A DNA stretch of 64,000 nt from Novosphingobium album (ex Hu et al. 2023) (GTDB lineage: Bacteria; Pseudomonadota; Alphaproteobacteria; Sphingomonadales; Sphingomonadaceae): the NCBI RefSeq assembly GCF_022832385.1, contig NZ_JALHLE010000019.1, positions 62,001-126,000 on the forward strand, written 5' to 3'. This document shows, piece by piece, positions 57,150 to 64,000 of the stretch (positions are counted from its first letter, which is position 1; each line of letters begins with the position of its first letter). The notes under the pieces are model-generated. The model saw only the letters and a program-made list of their open reading frames with translations. It was not told the DNA's origin and made no database searches. The translations under genes and the position numbers were made by a program.

Positions 57150-57910
57150 CCTTCCCGCTTCACGGCAGGACAATACTGGTCGCCGGTGCCTCCTCGGGCA
57201 TCGGCGCCGGGTTTTCCCGGGCTATCGCAAAGGCGGGCGGCAGCGTGGTTCTTGGCGCGCGGCGGCTGGAACGAACGCAAGTGCTCGCGGCAGACATCGA
57301 GGCTGAAGGCGGCAAGGCGCTTGCCGTACCGCTCGACGTAACCGAACAAGCATCGGTGATCGGGGCCTTCGATGCGGCTGAGGAGCGCTTCGGCCTTGTG
57401 CATGGCGTGGTTGCCAATGCCGGGATCGGCACGGGCGGCCATGCCACCGACGTTCCGGCAGAAGGGCTGTCCGGCGTGCTCGATACCAACCTGCTCGGCA
57501 GCTATCTCGTCGCGCGCGAAGGTGCGCGGCGGATGATCGCATCGGGCAGTCGCGAGCGCGGTGACGGGCGTGTCGTGCTGATCGGCTCGATCACCGCGCA
57601 GCAGATCGGCACCGGCGATGCCATGTATGCCGCCACCAAAGCGGGCCTTGCCCACCTCGGCCGCCAGTTGGCCCGTGAATGGGTTCGCCAGGGCATCAAC
57701 GTCAACACGCTGCAGCCGGGGTGGATTCCCACCGAAATCAACACAGAATGGTTCGCCAGTGAGCGTGGACAGGCCGATATCCAGCGCCTCCACCGCCGCC
57801 GCCTGCTTGACGCAGACTCGCTGGACGCCATGCTGCTCTACCTGCTCTCCGACGCCTCGCGACAGGTAACGGGTTCCACTTTCACCATCGACGACGGACA
57901 ATCGCTGTAA
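57146..57910 (+). CDS. short-chain dehydrogenase
   Basis: A 254-residue SDR with AGASSGIGAG, ANAGIGTGGHA and catalytic YAATK near residue 160, ending GSTFTIDDGQSL. The GTG start at 57146 overlaps the Rieske stop by four bases (GTGA), so translation is coupled. Its likely role is oxidation of a hydroxyl introduced by the oxygenase. Confidence 0.9.
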   Translation: MTFPLHGRTILVAGASSGIGAGFSRAIAKAGGSVVLGARRLERTQVLAADIEAEGGKALAVPLDVTEQASVIGAFDAAEERFGLVHGVVANAGIGTGGHATDVPAEGLSGVLDTNLLGSYLVAREGARRMIASGSRERGDGRVVLIGSITAQQIGTGDAMYAATKAGLAHLGRQLAREWVRQGINVNTLQPGWIPTEINTEWFASERGQADIQRLHRRRLLDADSLDAMLLYLLSDASRQVTGSTFTIDDGQSL

Positions 57911-59070
57911 TGAATACTCCGGGCGCCCTCGCCGGCCTTACCATCATCGAAATCGCAGAGCGGGTCAGCGGTGAATATACCGCCAAGCTGCTGGCCGACC
58001 TCGGCGCCGAAGTCATCAAGGTCGAGCGTCCGGGCGGCGCCCCGACGCGCGGCATGGGACCGTTCAGGAACGGTGAAAGCGCCCTGTTCGCCTATCTCAA
58101 CACCAACAAGAAATCGGTCGTGCTCGATCTGGACAAGGCGGAAGACCGGGCCGTGCTCGACCGGCTGCTGCTCCGTGCCCATGCCCTGATCGACGACCAC
58201 GCCGAAGACTGGTGCACGCGCCGCCGCCTTTCGCAATGCACTGTCGCAGAAGCCTTCCCCGGTCTGGTTCACACCGTTGTCACTCCGTTCGGTCAGGGCG
58301 CACCCGCGGACATGCAGATCTGCCGTCCGATCAACGTCATCAACGCCGGGGGCTGGGCCTATCACAGCCCGAGCGAAACGCCGCCGGACAAGCCACCGCT
58401 CAAGGGCGCCGGGCGCTTCCTCTCTGACTACGAGGCCGGGATCGATGCAGCGCTCTGCACCCTGGCCTCGCTGCTGCGTCTCCGCCGAACGGGCGAAGGG
58501 CAGTTCGTCGACGTGTCCGAAGTGGAAGTACAGTTGAACCGCATCGACTGCGTGCTCGACCGGATGCTGGCGGGCGATGCCGATCCCAGCAACGAGCGGA
58601 CAGCCTACGACATGGGCGGGCCGGGCACTTCCTTCGCCTGCGCGGACGGTCATGTCTTCCTGTTCATGACCACCCGCCATCATTGGAAAGCCTTGTGCGA
58701 ACTCATGGGCTCTCCGGCATGGACTTCCGAATTTCGCGAGGATTGGCTGGAGTTCGACTGCACACCGCCCAATGTCGCCCGGTTCCGCGAGAACTTCGAA
58801 GGCTGGATCGCGCTGCAGGAAAAGCTGCCGATTACCGAGGCGGCGCAGAAGGCAGGCGTCGCCATGGTCCCGGTCAACACAGCGGCTGACCTTCCCCGCC
58901 ACGAACAGTTCATACACCGGGAATTCTTCCAGACGGCCAGCCATCCAGCCTTCGGCGAGGTGGCCTATCCCGGTGCCTGCTACCGCATGAGCGCCACGCC
59001 TGTGCTGGTCCGTTCGCCGGCCCCCGCACTTGGCGCTGATCAGGAGGAGACCGTCCATGCCGCATCCTGA
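57910..59070 (+). CDS. family III CoA-transferase, first subunit
   Basis: A 386-residue CaiB/BaiF-type protein. It has LGAEVIKVERPGG near residue 32, LDLDKAEDR, and the catalytic aspartate candidate Asp173 in FLSDYEAGIDAAL, followed by RRTGEGQFVDVSEVE. The CoA-transferase mechanism passes through an aspartyl-CoA. Its start overlaps the SDR stop by one base and its end overlaps the second CoA-transferase by 14 bases, so a heteromer is likely. Confidence 0.9.
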   Translation: MNTPGALAGLTIIEIAERVSGEYTAKLLADLGAEVIKVERPGGAPTRGMGPFRNGESALFAYLNTNKKSVVLDLDKAEDRAVLDRLLLRAHALIDDHAEDWCTRRRLSQCTVAEAFPGLVHTVVTPFGQGAPADMQICRPINVINAGGWAYHSPSETPPDKPPLKGAGRFLSDYEAGIDAALCTLASLLRLRRTGEGQFVDVSEVEVQLNRIDCVLDRMLAGDADPSNERTAYDMGGPGTSFACADGHVFLFMTTRHHWKALCELMGSPAWTSEFREDWLEFDCTPPNVARFRENFEGWIALQEKLPITEAAQKAGVAMVPVNTAADLPRHEQFIHREFFQTASHPAFGEVAYPGACYRMSATPVLVRSPAPALGADQEETVHAAS

Positions 59071-60280
59071 CCGCCAGTTCATCGACCGGGGCGGCCCGCT
59101 CAAGGGCGTGCGCGTCATCGAGCTGACCAAGGTCTGGGCCGGGCCCTACGCCGGCAAGATGCTCGCCCATCTGGGGGCCGAGGTCATCAAGATCGAGTCG
59201 ATGAGCAACCTCGACGAGATGCGTGCCTATGGCGGAGTGGATATCAATTCCGCCCCCTATTTCCTCTCGATCAATCAGGAAATTCTCTCGGTCCAGGTTA
59301 ACATGAAGACCGCCGAGGGCCTCGATCTGGTCAAGAAGATGATCGCCGAAGCCGATATCCTGATCGACAACATCCGCCCCGGCGCGATGGAGCGCTCGGG
59401 CCTCGACTACGAGAGTCTGAAGGCCCTCAAGCCCGACCTCATCCAGTGTTCAATCAAGATGTGGGGCAACGACGGGCCGCTGGGCTATCAGACCGGCTAT
59501 GCCCCCTGCTTCGCCGCGCTGTCCGGCCTCACCGCACTGGTCGGCCACGAGAGCGAAACGCCCAAGGGCATGAACATCCGCTATGGCGATTCGACGGCCG
59601 GGGCCTGTGCCGCGCTGGCCTGCGTCGCCGCACTGCACCATCGCGAGAGCACCGGCGAAGGCCAGTTCATCGATCTCTCCGCCGTGGAGACGATGACCAG
59701 CCTCGTGGGCGACAGCCTCTTTGCCTGGTCGGTGACAGGCGAGGTTCCCGAATCCGACGGAAACTTCCATCCCGAGATGTGCCCGCATGGCGCCTATCCA
59801 GTACAGGACGACGGCTGGACAAGTATCGCGGTGGCGAATGACGGCGAATGGCAAGCGCTGTGTGCGGTGCTGAAGGCCCCCGCCCTCGCTTCGGACGCAC
59901 GCTTCGCCACGCCGGATGACCGGCTCGCCAACCGCCTTGCGCTCGATGCCGAACTGGCAGCACTCACCCGCAGCCACGATGCCGCCACGCTTGCCGAAAA
60001 GCTCAGGATTGCAGGGGTTCCCGCGTTCAAATCGATGAGTTCGATAGACCTGTGCACGGATGGTTTTCTGTGGTCGCGCGAAGCCTATCGCATGGTTACG
60101 GACCATCACGCGGGCACCCGCCCGATCATTGGTCCGTCCTGGCGGATGAGTCCCGATCAGGCCGAAGTGGAACGCGGTGCGCCGCTGCTCGGTGAGCACA
60201 ACGCCTATGTCTACCACGAACTGCTGGGCTTGCAGGACGAAGAAATGGACGATCTGATTGCGCGCAAAGTGATCGACTGA
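59057..60280 (+). CDS. family III CoA-transferase, second subunit
   Basis: A 407-residue CaiB/BaiF-type protein. LGAEVIKIESMS is near residue 40, and Asp178 in RYGDSTAGACAAL occupies the catalytic position, with HHRESTGEGQFIDLSAVE after it. The start at 59057 has AGGAGGAGA upstream; an earlier frame to 59030 lies inside the first subunit. Both subunits keep the aspartate, so either one or both may act. It would activate the acid to its CoA ester without ATP. Confidence 0.9.
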   Translation: MPHPDRQFIDRGGPLKGVRVIELTKVWAGPYAGKMLAHLGAEVIKIESMSNLDEMRAYGGVDINSAPYFLSINQEILSVQVNMKTAEGLDLVKKMIAEADILIDNIRPGAMERSGLDYESLKALKPDLIQCSIKMWGNDGPLGYQTGYAPCFAALSGLTALVGHESETPKGMNIRYGDSTAGACAALACVAALHHRESTGEGQFIDLSAVETMTSLVGDSLFAWSVTGEVPESDGNFHPEMCPHGAYPVQDDGWTSIAVANDGEWQALCAVLKAPALASDARFATPDDRLANRLALDAELAALTRSHDAATLAEKLRIAGVPAFKSMSSIDLCTDGFLWSREAYRMVTDHHAGTRPIIGPSWRMSPDQAEVERGAPLLGEHNAYVYHELLGLQDEEMDDLIARKVID

Positions 60281-60318
60281 GGAAGAACGCCCGTCGATCC
60301 GTTCGAGGGGAGAGAGTC

Positions 60319-61239
60319 ATGAAGCTCGGTTTCGCGATGCCGCACATGCTGCAACTCAAGGCGATGATGCAGCCCTGGGAAATGCAGGTCACCGGGGCCG
60401 ACCAGACCAAGCTGGCCAAGTGGGCTGAAAAGCTCGGCTACGAGATGATCGCCATTCCGGAGCATCACGTGATCCCGCGCAGCCACGTGGAGCTGTCCGG
60501 ACCATTCTATTTCAACGCTTATACCGCGATGGCCTACATCGCCGGTGCGACCGAGAGCGTGCGTGTCAATTCATGCATCGCGATCCTGCCCGCGCAGCAC
60601 CCGATCGTCACCGCAAAGGCCCTGTCGACGATGGACTGGCTCTCGTCCGGCCGCGTGACCATCACTTTCGCCGTCGGCTGGCTGGAGGAAGAGTTCGCTC
60701 TGCTCGGCGTTCCGTTCCGCGAGCGCGGCGCCATGGCCGAGGAATACATCCAGGCCATCATCGCGCTATGGACGCAGGACGAGCCTGAATTCGAAGGCAA
60801 GTACGTCTCGTTCAAGGACGTTGCCTTCGAGCCGAAGCCGGTGCAGAAACCGCATCTTCCGGTCTGGTTCGGCGGCGATGCCGCGCCCGTGCTCAAACGC
60901 GTGGCGCGCTATGCGCAAGGCTGGTGGCCGTTCCTGACGAAGCCCGACGACATCCCCGGCAAGCTCGACTTCATCCGGTCCCAGCCGGACTACAACGGCC
61001 AGCTGGCCGACGTGTACTATGGCATGTCGACCAGCCGCGTCGGCGAAGGTCACAAGGTGATCGACGATCCCAGCGCCCGCGCCGACCAGTCACGTCAGGA
61101 GATCATAGACCGGCTGGGGCATCTCAAGGATCTCGGCGTCACCTGGAGTTCGGTGCCGATTCCCGCCGTCTCCTCGATCGAGGGCTATTACGACTATACG
61201 CAATGGGTGACCGAGGAGATCATGCCCGCGGTCCGTTGA
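60319..61239 (+). CDS. LLM-class flavin-dependent monooxygenase
   Basis: A 306-residue luciferase-like TIM-barrel protein. It begins MKLGFAMPHMLQLK, has the EHHVIPRSHV segment and the family GWLEEEFALLGVPF, and is of the group that uses reduced FMN or F420. The flavin reductase at 46801 could supply reduced FMN. GGGGAGAGAG precedes the start. It resembles in overall plan the broken gene at 4028-4954. It may perform a Baeyer-Villiger-type or hydroxylating step. Confidence 0.87.
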   Translation: MKLGFAMPHMLQLKAMMQPWEMQVTGADQTKLAKWAEKLGYEMIAIPEHHVIPRSHVELSGPFYFNAYTAMAYIAGATESVRVNSCIAILPAQHPIVTAKALSTMDWLSSGRVTITFAVGWLEEEFALLGVPFRERGAMAEEYIQAIIALWTQDEPEFEGKYVSFKDVAFEPKPVQKPHLPVWFGGDAAPVLKRVARYAQGWWPFLTKPDDIPGKLDFIRSQPDYNGQLADVYYGMSTSRVGEGHKVIDDPSARADQSRQEIIDRLGHLKDLGVTWSSVPIPAVSSIEGYYDYTQWVTEEIMPAVR

Positions 61240-61289
61240 AAACAACCGTTGCCCCTCGCCCGGCAAAGCGAAACATTGCCCGCACAAAC

Positions 61290-61550
61290 ATGAAATTCTT
61301 CAGAAAGGCAGGACGCTCATACTGCATTCATCGACTCTCGCGGATGGAATGGCAGATGGATATGTCCCCCGGAAATCAGGCGCTCATGCTGAAAGCCGAG
61401 GCGCTCATGCTGCAGGCGCTCGTGCTGCTCGACGAAGCACATGCGAGCCTTCCCGCTGTGCACCTCCAGTCCGCGCTGGATCTCATGGACAATTTGCAGC
61501 AGGACTTTGCAGGGCAACACGTGCGGCAGGAAGCCATGTCATCCCGGTGA
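61290..61550 (+). CDS. small helical protein, function unknown
   Basis: From ATG at 61290 the frame encodes 86 residues, with a basic start and a helical, leucine-, alanine- and methionine-rich part (ALMLKAEALMLQALVLL, then HLQSALDLMDNLQQDF). No strong ribosome binding site precedes 61290; internal ATGs at 61344 and 61362 would leave the helical part. It lies within the operon. I do not recognise it, and it may be a regulatory or structural helper. Confidence 0.5.
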   Translation: MKFFRKAGRSYCIHRLSRMEWQMDMSPGNQALMLKAEALMLQALVLLDEAHASLPAVHLQSALDLMDNLQQDFAGQHVRQEAMSSR

Positions 61551-61664
61551 CAGCAGGCGCGTGCTGTTACCGCGGCAACCGCCGACACGATCAATATTCC
61601 AACAGTCTTGACGCATAAGGCGCTGCCGACGAACTGTCCTCCCCGAACACGGGAGAGATCACAG

Positions 61665-62069
61665 ATGGCACCCCCACGGCCCAAGCCCAAGCTTGATCAG
61701 GAAAACACACCGTTCTGGACGGGCGGAGCGGACGGCAAGCTCAACATCATCAAGTGCAGCGACTGCGGTGAGTACACCCATCCGCCGCGCGTCCTGTGCC
61801 GCCATTGCCAGTCCGAAAACGTAGCCCCCGAGGCCGTCGCCGGGACCGGTGTGATTGACACGATGACCGTCAACTACCAGCCCTGGGCCAAGGATCTGCC
61901 CGTGCCCTTCGTGATCGCGCGCGTCGCGCTCGACGGCGTGCCCGGCGTCTATCTCACCACCAACATCGTCAACTCGCCGGTCGAAGATGTGAAGTTCGGC
62001 GATGCCGTGCGCGTCACCTTCGAAGAGAACGACGGCATCTTCTACCCCCTGTTCGAGAAGGTGAGCTGA
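61665..62069 (+). CDS. DUF35 OB-fold/zinc-ribbon protein
   Basis: A 134-residue protein. A rubredoxin-like zinc ribbon (C31-x2-C34, C45-x2-C48 in CSDCGEYTHPPRVLCRHC) is followed by an OB fold (GVIDTMTVNYQPW, VPFVIARVALDGVPG). This is the DUF35 family, which partners thiolase-fold proteins. It precedes the thiolase-fold gene by one base, so they likely form one complex. GGGAGAGA precedes the start at 61665; an upstream ATG at 61608 gives a non-conserved tail. Confidence 0.92.
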   Translation: MAPPRPKPKLDQENTPFWTGGADGKLNIIKCSDCGEYTHPPRVLCRHCQSENVAPEAVAGTGVIDTMTVNYQPWAKDLPVPFVIARVALDGVPGVYLTTNIVNSPVEDVKFGDAVRVTFEENDGIFYPLFEKVS

Positions 62070-62070
62070 G

Positions 62071-63234
62071 ATGGCAAAGGAAGCCTACATTACCGGCGTC
62101 GGCCAGTCCGAAGTCGGCGTGCGCCTGCCGCGCCATCCGCTGCTGCTCACGCTGGATGCAGCCAGGGAAGCCGTGGCCGAAGCAGGCCTTACTTTCGACC
62201 AGATCGACGGTGTCTTCTCTTTCCCGGGCAAGGCTAGCGGTTATCTCGCTTTCTCGCCGATCGGGACCGACGATGTGATCGAGGCACTCGGCATCAAGTC
62301 GAAATGGCAGATGGGGGCCTTTGAGCAGCCCGCACAGCTATCCGCCATCGGCATGGCCGCGTGGGCCGTAAAGGAAGGCATTTGCCGCCACGTGCTGTGC
62401 TTCCGCACCGTGTACGAGGCGGGCGGCATGGCCGATCCGGCGCATTACATGCCGACACCATCTGACACCACATCGGGCGCATCGCAGTGGACCAGTCCGT
62501 TCTGGGCCACCTCAGCCGCCTGCTGGGTCGCGCAGTACGCCGCGCGCCATATGCACAGATATGGCATGACCCGCGAGCAACTGGGCCAGATCGCCATCAA
62601 TGGCTCGAAGAACGCAATGCTCAATCCGCGCGCCCGAGCAATCACCAAGGAAGAGCTGACGCTCGAAAAGTACATGTCGGCGCGACTTATCTCGACCCCG
62701 CTGTGTCTCTATGACTGCGATCGCTTTTCCGATGCTTCAACGGTGATCATCGTGTCGGCCGGTGATGCGCTGGACGAGATCAAGTGCGAACCGATCCGCA
62801 TTGCCGCGATGTCAGGATCGGTGGACCGCTATTCGTGGGATCAGGTCGAATGGCCTGCCGCTTACGATGCCGGACGCGACCTGTGGACTCACACCGATTA
62901 CACGGTGAACGACGTCGACATAGCGCAGTTCTACGACGGCTTCGCGTTCCTCCCGATTACCTGGCTGGAAGGCCTGGGCTTTTGCGAAAAGGGCGAAGGC
63001 GGCAAGTTCATCGAAGGCGGCACCCGCATTGCCCGCGATGGCGAACTCCCGCTGAACACTTCCGGCGGCCAGCTCGGTTCCGGCCGTCTGCACGGCTTCG
63101 GCTTTGCGCACGAAGCCGTCACACAGCTGCGCGGCAATGGTGGCGACCGCCAGATCCCGGGCGATCCCAAGGTTGCAGTCGCCACTTCCGGCGGCGGGCC
63201 GCTGGCAGCAGCCCTGCTGCTGACCAGGGACTGA
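62071..63234 (+). CDS. thiolase-fold protein lacking the nucleophilic cysteine
   Basis: A 387-residue thiolase/SCP-x-like protein. It has the family start AYITGVGQSEVGV, the PRARAITKEELTLEKYMSAR segment (split after EE), and NTSGGQLGSGRLHGFGF. The helix that normally carries the nucleophile has no cysteine (residues 80-100, MGAFEQPAQLSAIGMAAWAV), and the C-terminal cysteine motif reads TSGGGPL. This is the pattern of Ltp2-type aldolases that work with DUF35 partners in steroid side-chain degradation. A retro-aldol cleavage of a beta-hydroxyacyl-CoA is inferred. Confidence 0.85.
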   Translation: MAKEAYITGVGQSEVGVRLPRHPLLLTLDAAREAVAEAGLTFDQIDGVFSFPGKASGYLAFSPIGTDDVIEALGIKSKWQMGAFEQPAQLSAIGMAAWAVKEGICRHVLCFRTVYEAGGMADPAHYMPTPSDTTSGASQWTSPFWATSAACWVAQYAARHMHRYGMTREQLGQIAINGSKNAMLNPRARAITKEELTLEKYMSARLISTPLCLYDCDRFSDASTVIIVSAGDALDEIKCEPIRIAAMSGSVDRYSWDQVEWPAAYDAGRDLWTHTDYTVNDVDIAQFYDGFAFLPITWLEGLGFCEKGEGGKFIEGGTRIARDGELPLNTSGGQLGSGRLHGFGFAHEAVTQLRGNGGDRQIPGDPKVAVATSGGGPLAAALLLTRD

Positions 63235-63246
63235 TTTCAACAGGTT

Positions 63247-63279
63247 CCGGCCCCGTGGGCTCTCCTCCCGCGGGGCCGG
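63247..63279 (+). terminator. terminator-like hairpin closing the catabolic operon
   Basis: A 13-bp stem with one G-U pair (arms 63247-63259 and 63267-63279) and a seven-base loop begins 12 bases after the last operon gene. No long U-tract follows. It lies between that gene and the convergent acyltransferase, and could serve both. Confidence 0.65.
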
Positions 63280-63318
63280 TTCGATACCTGCGTCATCCAA
63301 GGACACCACGTCCTGGCT

Positions 63319-64000
63319 TCACGCCAGAGCAGGTTCCTTCGGCACGGCGGGCTTCTGCGAACTATGACGCTTGAGGCCAATCAGCGGGCGCGCCGGCCCG
63401 ATCTCCCGGCCGATCAGATAAAACAGCCAGGAACCGATCGTCACCGAACCGATCAGCACCAGGAATTCGGGCAAGGCAGTCATGCCCCAGTCGCGGATCT
63501 GGTACATGACCAGCACCATGACCGTCTGGTGCGCGATGTAGACGGGGAACACCGCTTCGGCGAGCGTCGTGCGCCAGCTTGCGTCATAGTTCCAGTAACG
63601 GTCGGCAATCCCGAACAGGGCAACCACTGTGGCCCAGCTCTGCACCGACTTGGAGAAGCATAGAGCCGCCCGCCATTCCGGCGGAGTCGGCACATTGCCG
63701 GGAAAAATCGCGGTGTCGCTCGCCGTCCAGATAAAGCCCGCAACGGCAAGGACGGCGGCCAGCTTCCACTGCTTTGCAATCGCCAGCCGCAAGGCTTCGG
63801 ACTGGCGCAGGAGAAAGCCGAACAGGAACATCCCGCAGTAGTGCAGGTGCGCCGCCCGGTCATCGAGAATGCTGTGAATGTCCGTCCAGCCAAACGGCAC
63901 GTATTCGCGCACGCCATAGATCAAAGCGATCCCCAGCGGCAGGAGCAGCGGCCCTGCCAGCACCTTTTCCGCCGCCTTCCGGATCAGGTCCCGCCAGCCT
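63319..64000 (-). CDS. membrane acyltransferase, C-terminal part
   Basis: A leftward frame that is open to the right edge, so the N-terminus is missing; at least 226 residues are seen. It has several hydrophobic helices (LLLPLGIALIYGV, LAAVLAVAGFIW, PEFLVLIGSVTIGSWLFYLI) and the segment AHQTVMVLVMYQIRDW, a pattern of acyltransferase family 3, integral membrane enzymes that acylate sugars or lipids. The C-terminal tail is basic and proline-rich (SQKPAVPKEPALA). The specific acceptor is unknown. It is convergent with the catabolic operon. Confidence 0.8.
   Translation of the reverse strand, partial: GWRDLIRKAAEKVLAGPLLLPLGIALIYGVREYVPFGWTDIHSILDDRAAHLHYCGMFLFGFLLRQSEALRLAIAKQWKLAAVLAVAGFIWTASDTAIFPGNVPTPPEWRAALCFSKSVQSWATVVALFGIADRYWNYDASWRTTLAEAVFPVYIAHQTVMVLVMYQIRDWGMTALPEFLVLIGSVTIGSWLFYLIGREIGPARPLIGLKRHSSQKPAVPKEPALA

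Noticed and set aside
55557..57173. 538-codon leftward open frame opposite the Rieske gene
   Set aside because: It is a shadow; the Rieske and iron ligands on the + strand are unambiguous.
46801..63234. Genomic island ends such as tRNA attachment site, integrase or transposase
   Set aside because: None was found; the island call rests on gene content only.

Overview
The window is a piece of a GC-rich alphaproteobacterial chromosome, most likely Sphingomonadales and probably a Novosphingobium-like genus. The evidence is gene content: the run lptD-surA-pdxA-rsmA, an HdaA homologue, a DUF2794 protein, many short-chain dehydrogenases and a TonB-dependent receptor. It also holds a circularly permuted two-piece tmRNA gene whose tag reads ANDNEALALAA, typical of alphaproteobacteria. 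The genus is an inference; no rRNA or tRNA gene lies in the window, and I see no phage, insertion sequence, integrase or CRISPR array.

Positions 1-46,400 are mostly housekeeping. Purine synthesis is scattered (purC, purQ-purS, purM, and a purN fused to a YjbR-like domain). Amino-sugar supply is covered by glmU and glmS, the outer membrane and its chaperone by lptD and surA, and cysteine synthesis by a serine acetyltransferase. Other core genes are hdaA, holC, pepA, ndk, glcB and mscL. A GGDEF-EAL protein and a PilZ protein point to cyclic-di-GMP signalling. A flavin-dependent oxidoreductase gene at 4028-4954 is broken by two in-frame TAG codons. Around 36.4-37.1 kb, ssrA sits between two large palindromes, one 146 bp long and one with a perfect 31-bp stem. 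From 46.4 kb down to 40.6 kb, reading leftward, lies a valine-degradation operon: acyl-CoA dehydrogenase, 3-hydroxyisobutyryl-CoA hydrolase, enoyl-CoA hydratase and 3-hydroxyisobutyrate dehydrogenase. An acylating-type aldehyde dehydrogenase and an I78-type inhibitor lipoprotein lie upstream of them.

Positions 46,801-63,234 form an accessory catabolic island, the most interesting part of the window. Its left part holds a flavin reductase, an SDR and an alpha/beta hydrolase. A leftward unit encodes ferredoxin, cytochrome P450, SDR and a TonB-dependent receptor. Divergent from it, a compact rightward operon encodes an amidohydrolase, a Rieske oxygenase alpha subunit, an SDR, two overlapping family III CoA-transferases, a luciferase-like monooxygenase, a small unknown protein, a DUF35 protein and a thiolase-fold protein without the nucleophilic cysteine. 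The last pair resembles the Ltp2/DUF35 retro-aldolases that shorten branched side chains. A plausible overall reading is uptake of a hydrophobic compound, hydroxylation, dehydrogenation, CoA activation, and carbon-carbon cleavage without a classical thiolase. The substrate cannot be read from the sequence.

The window opens inside a MaoC-like gene and closes inside a membrane acyltransferase gene, so both are partial.
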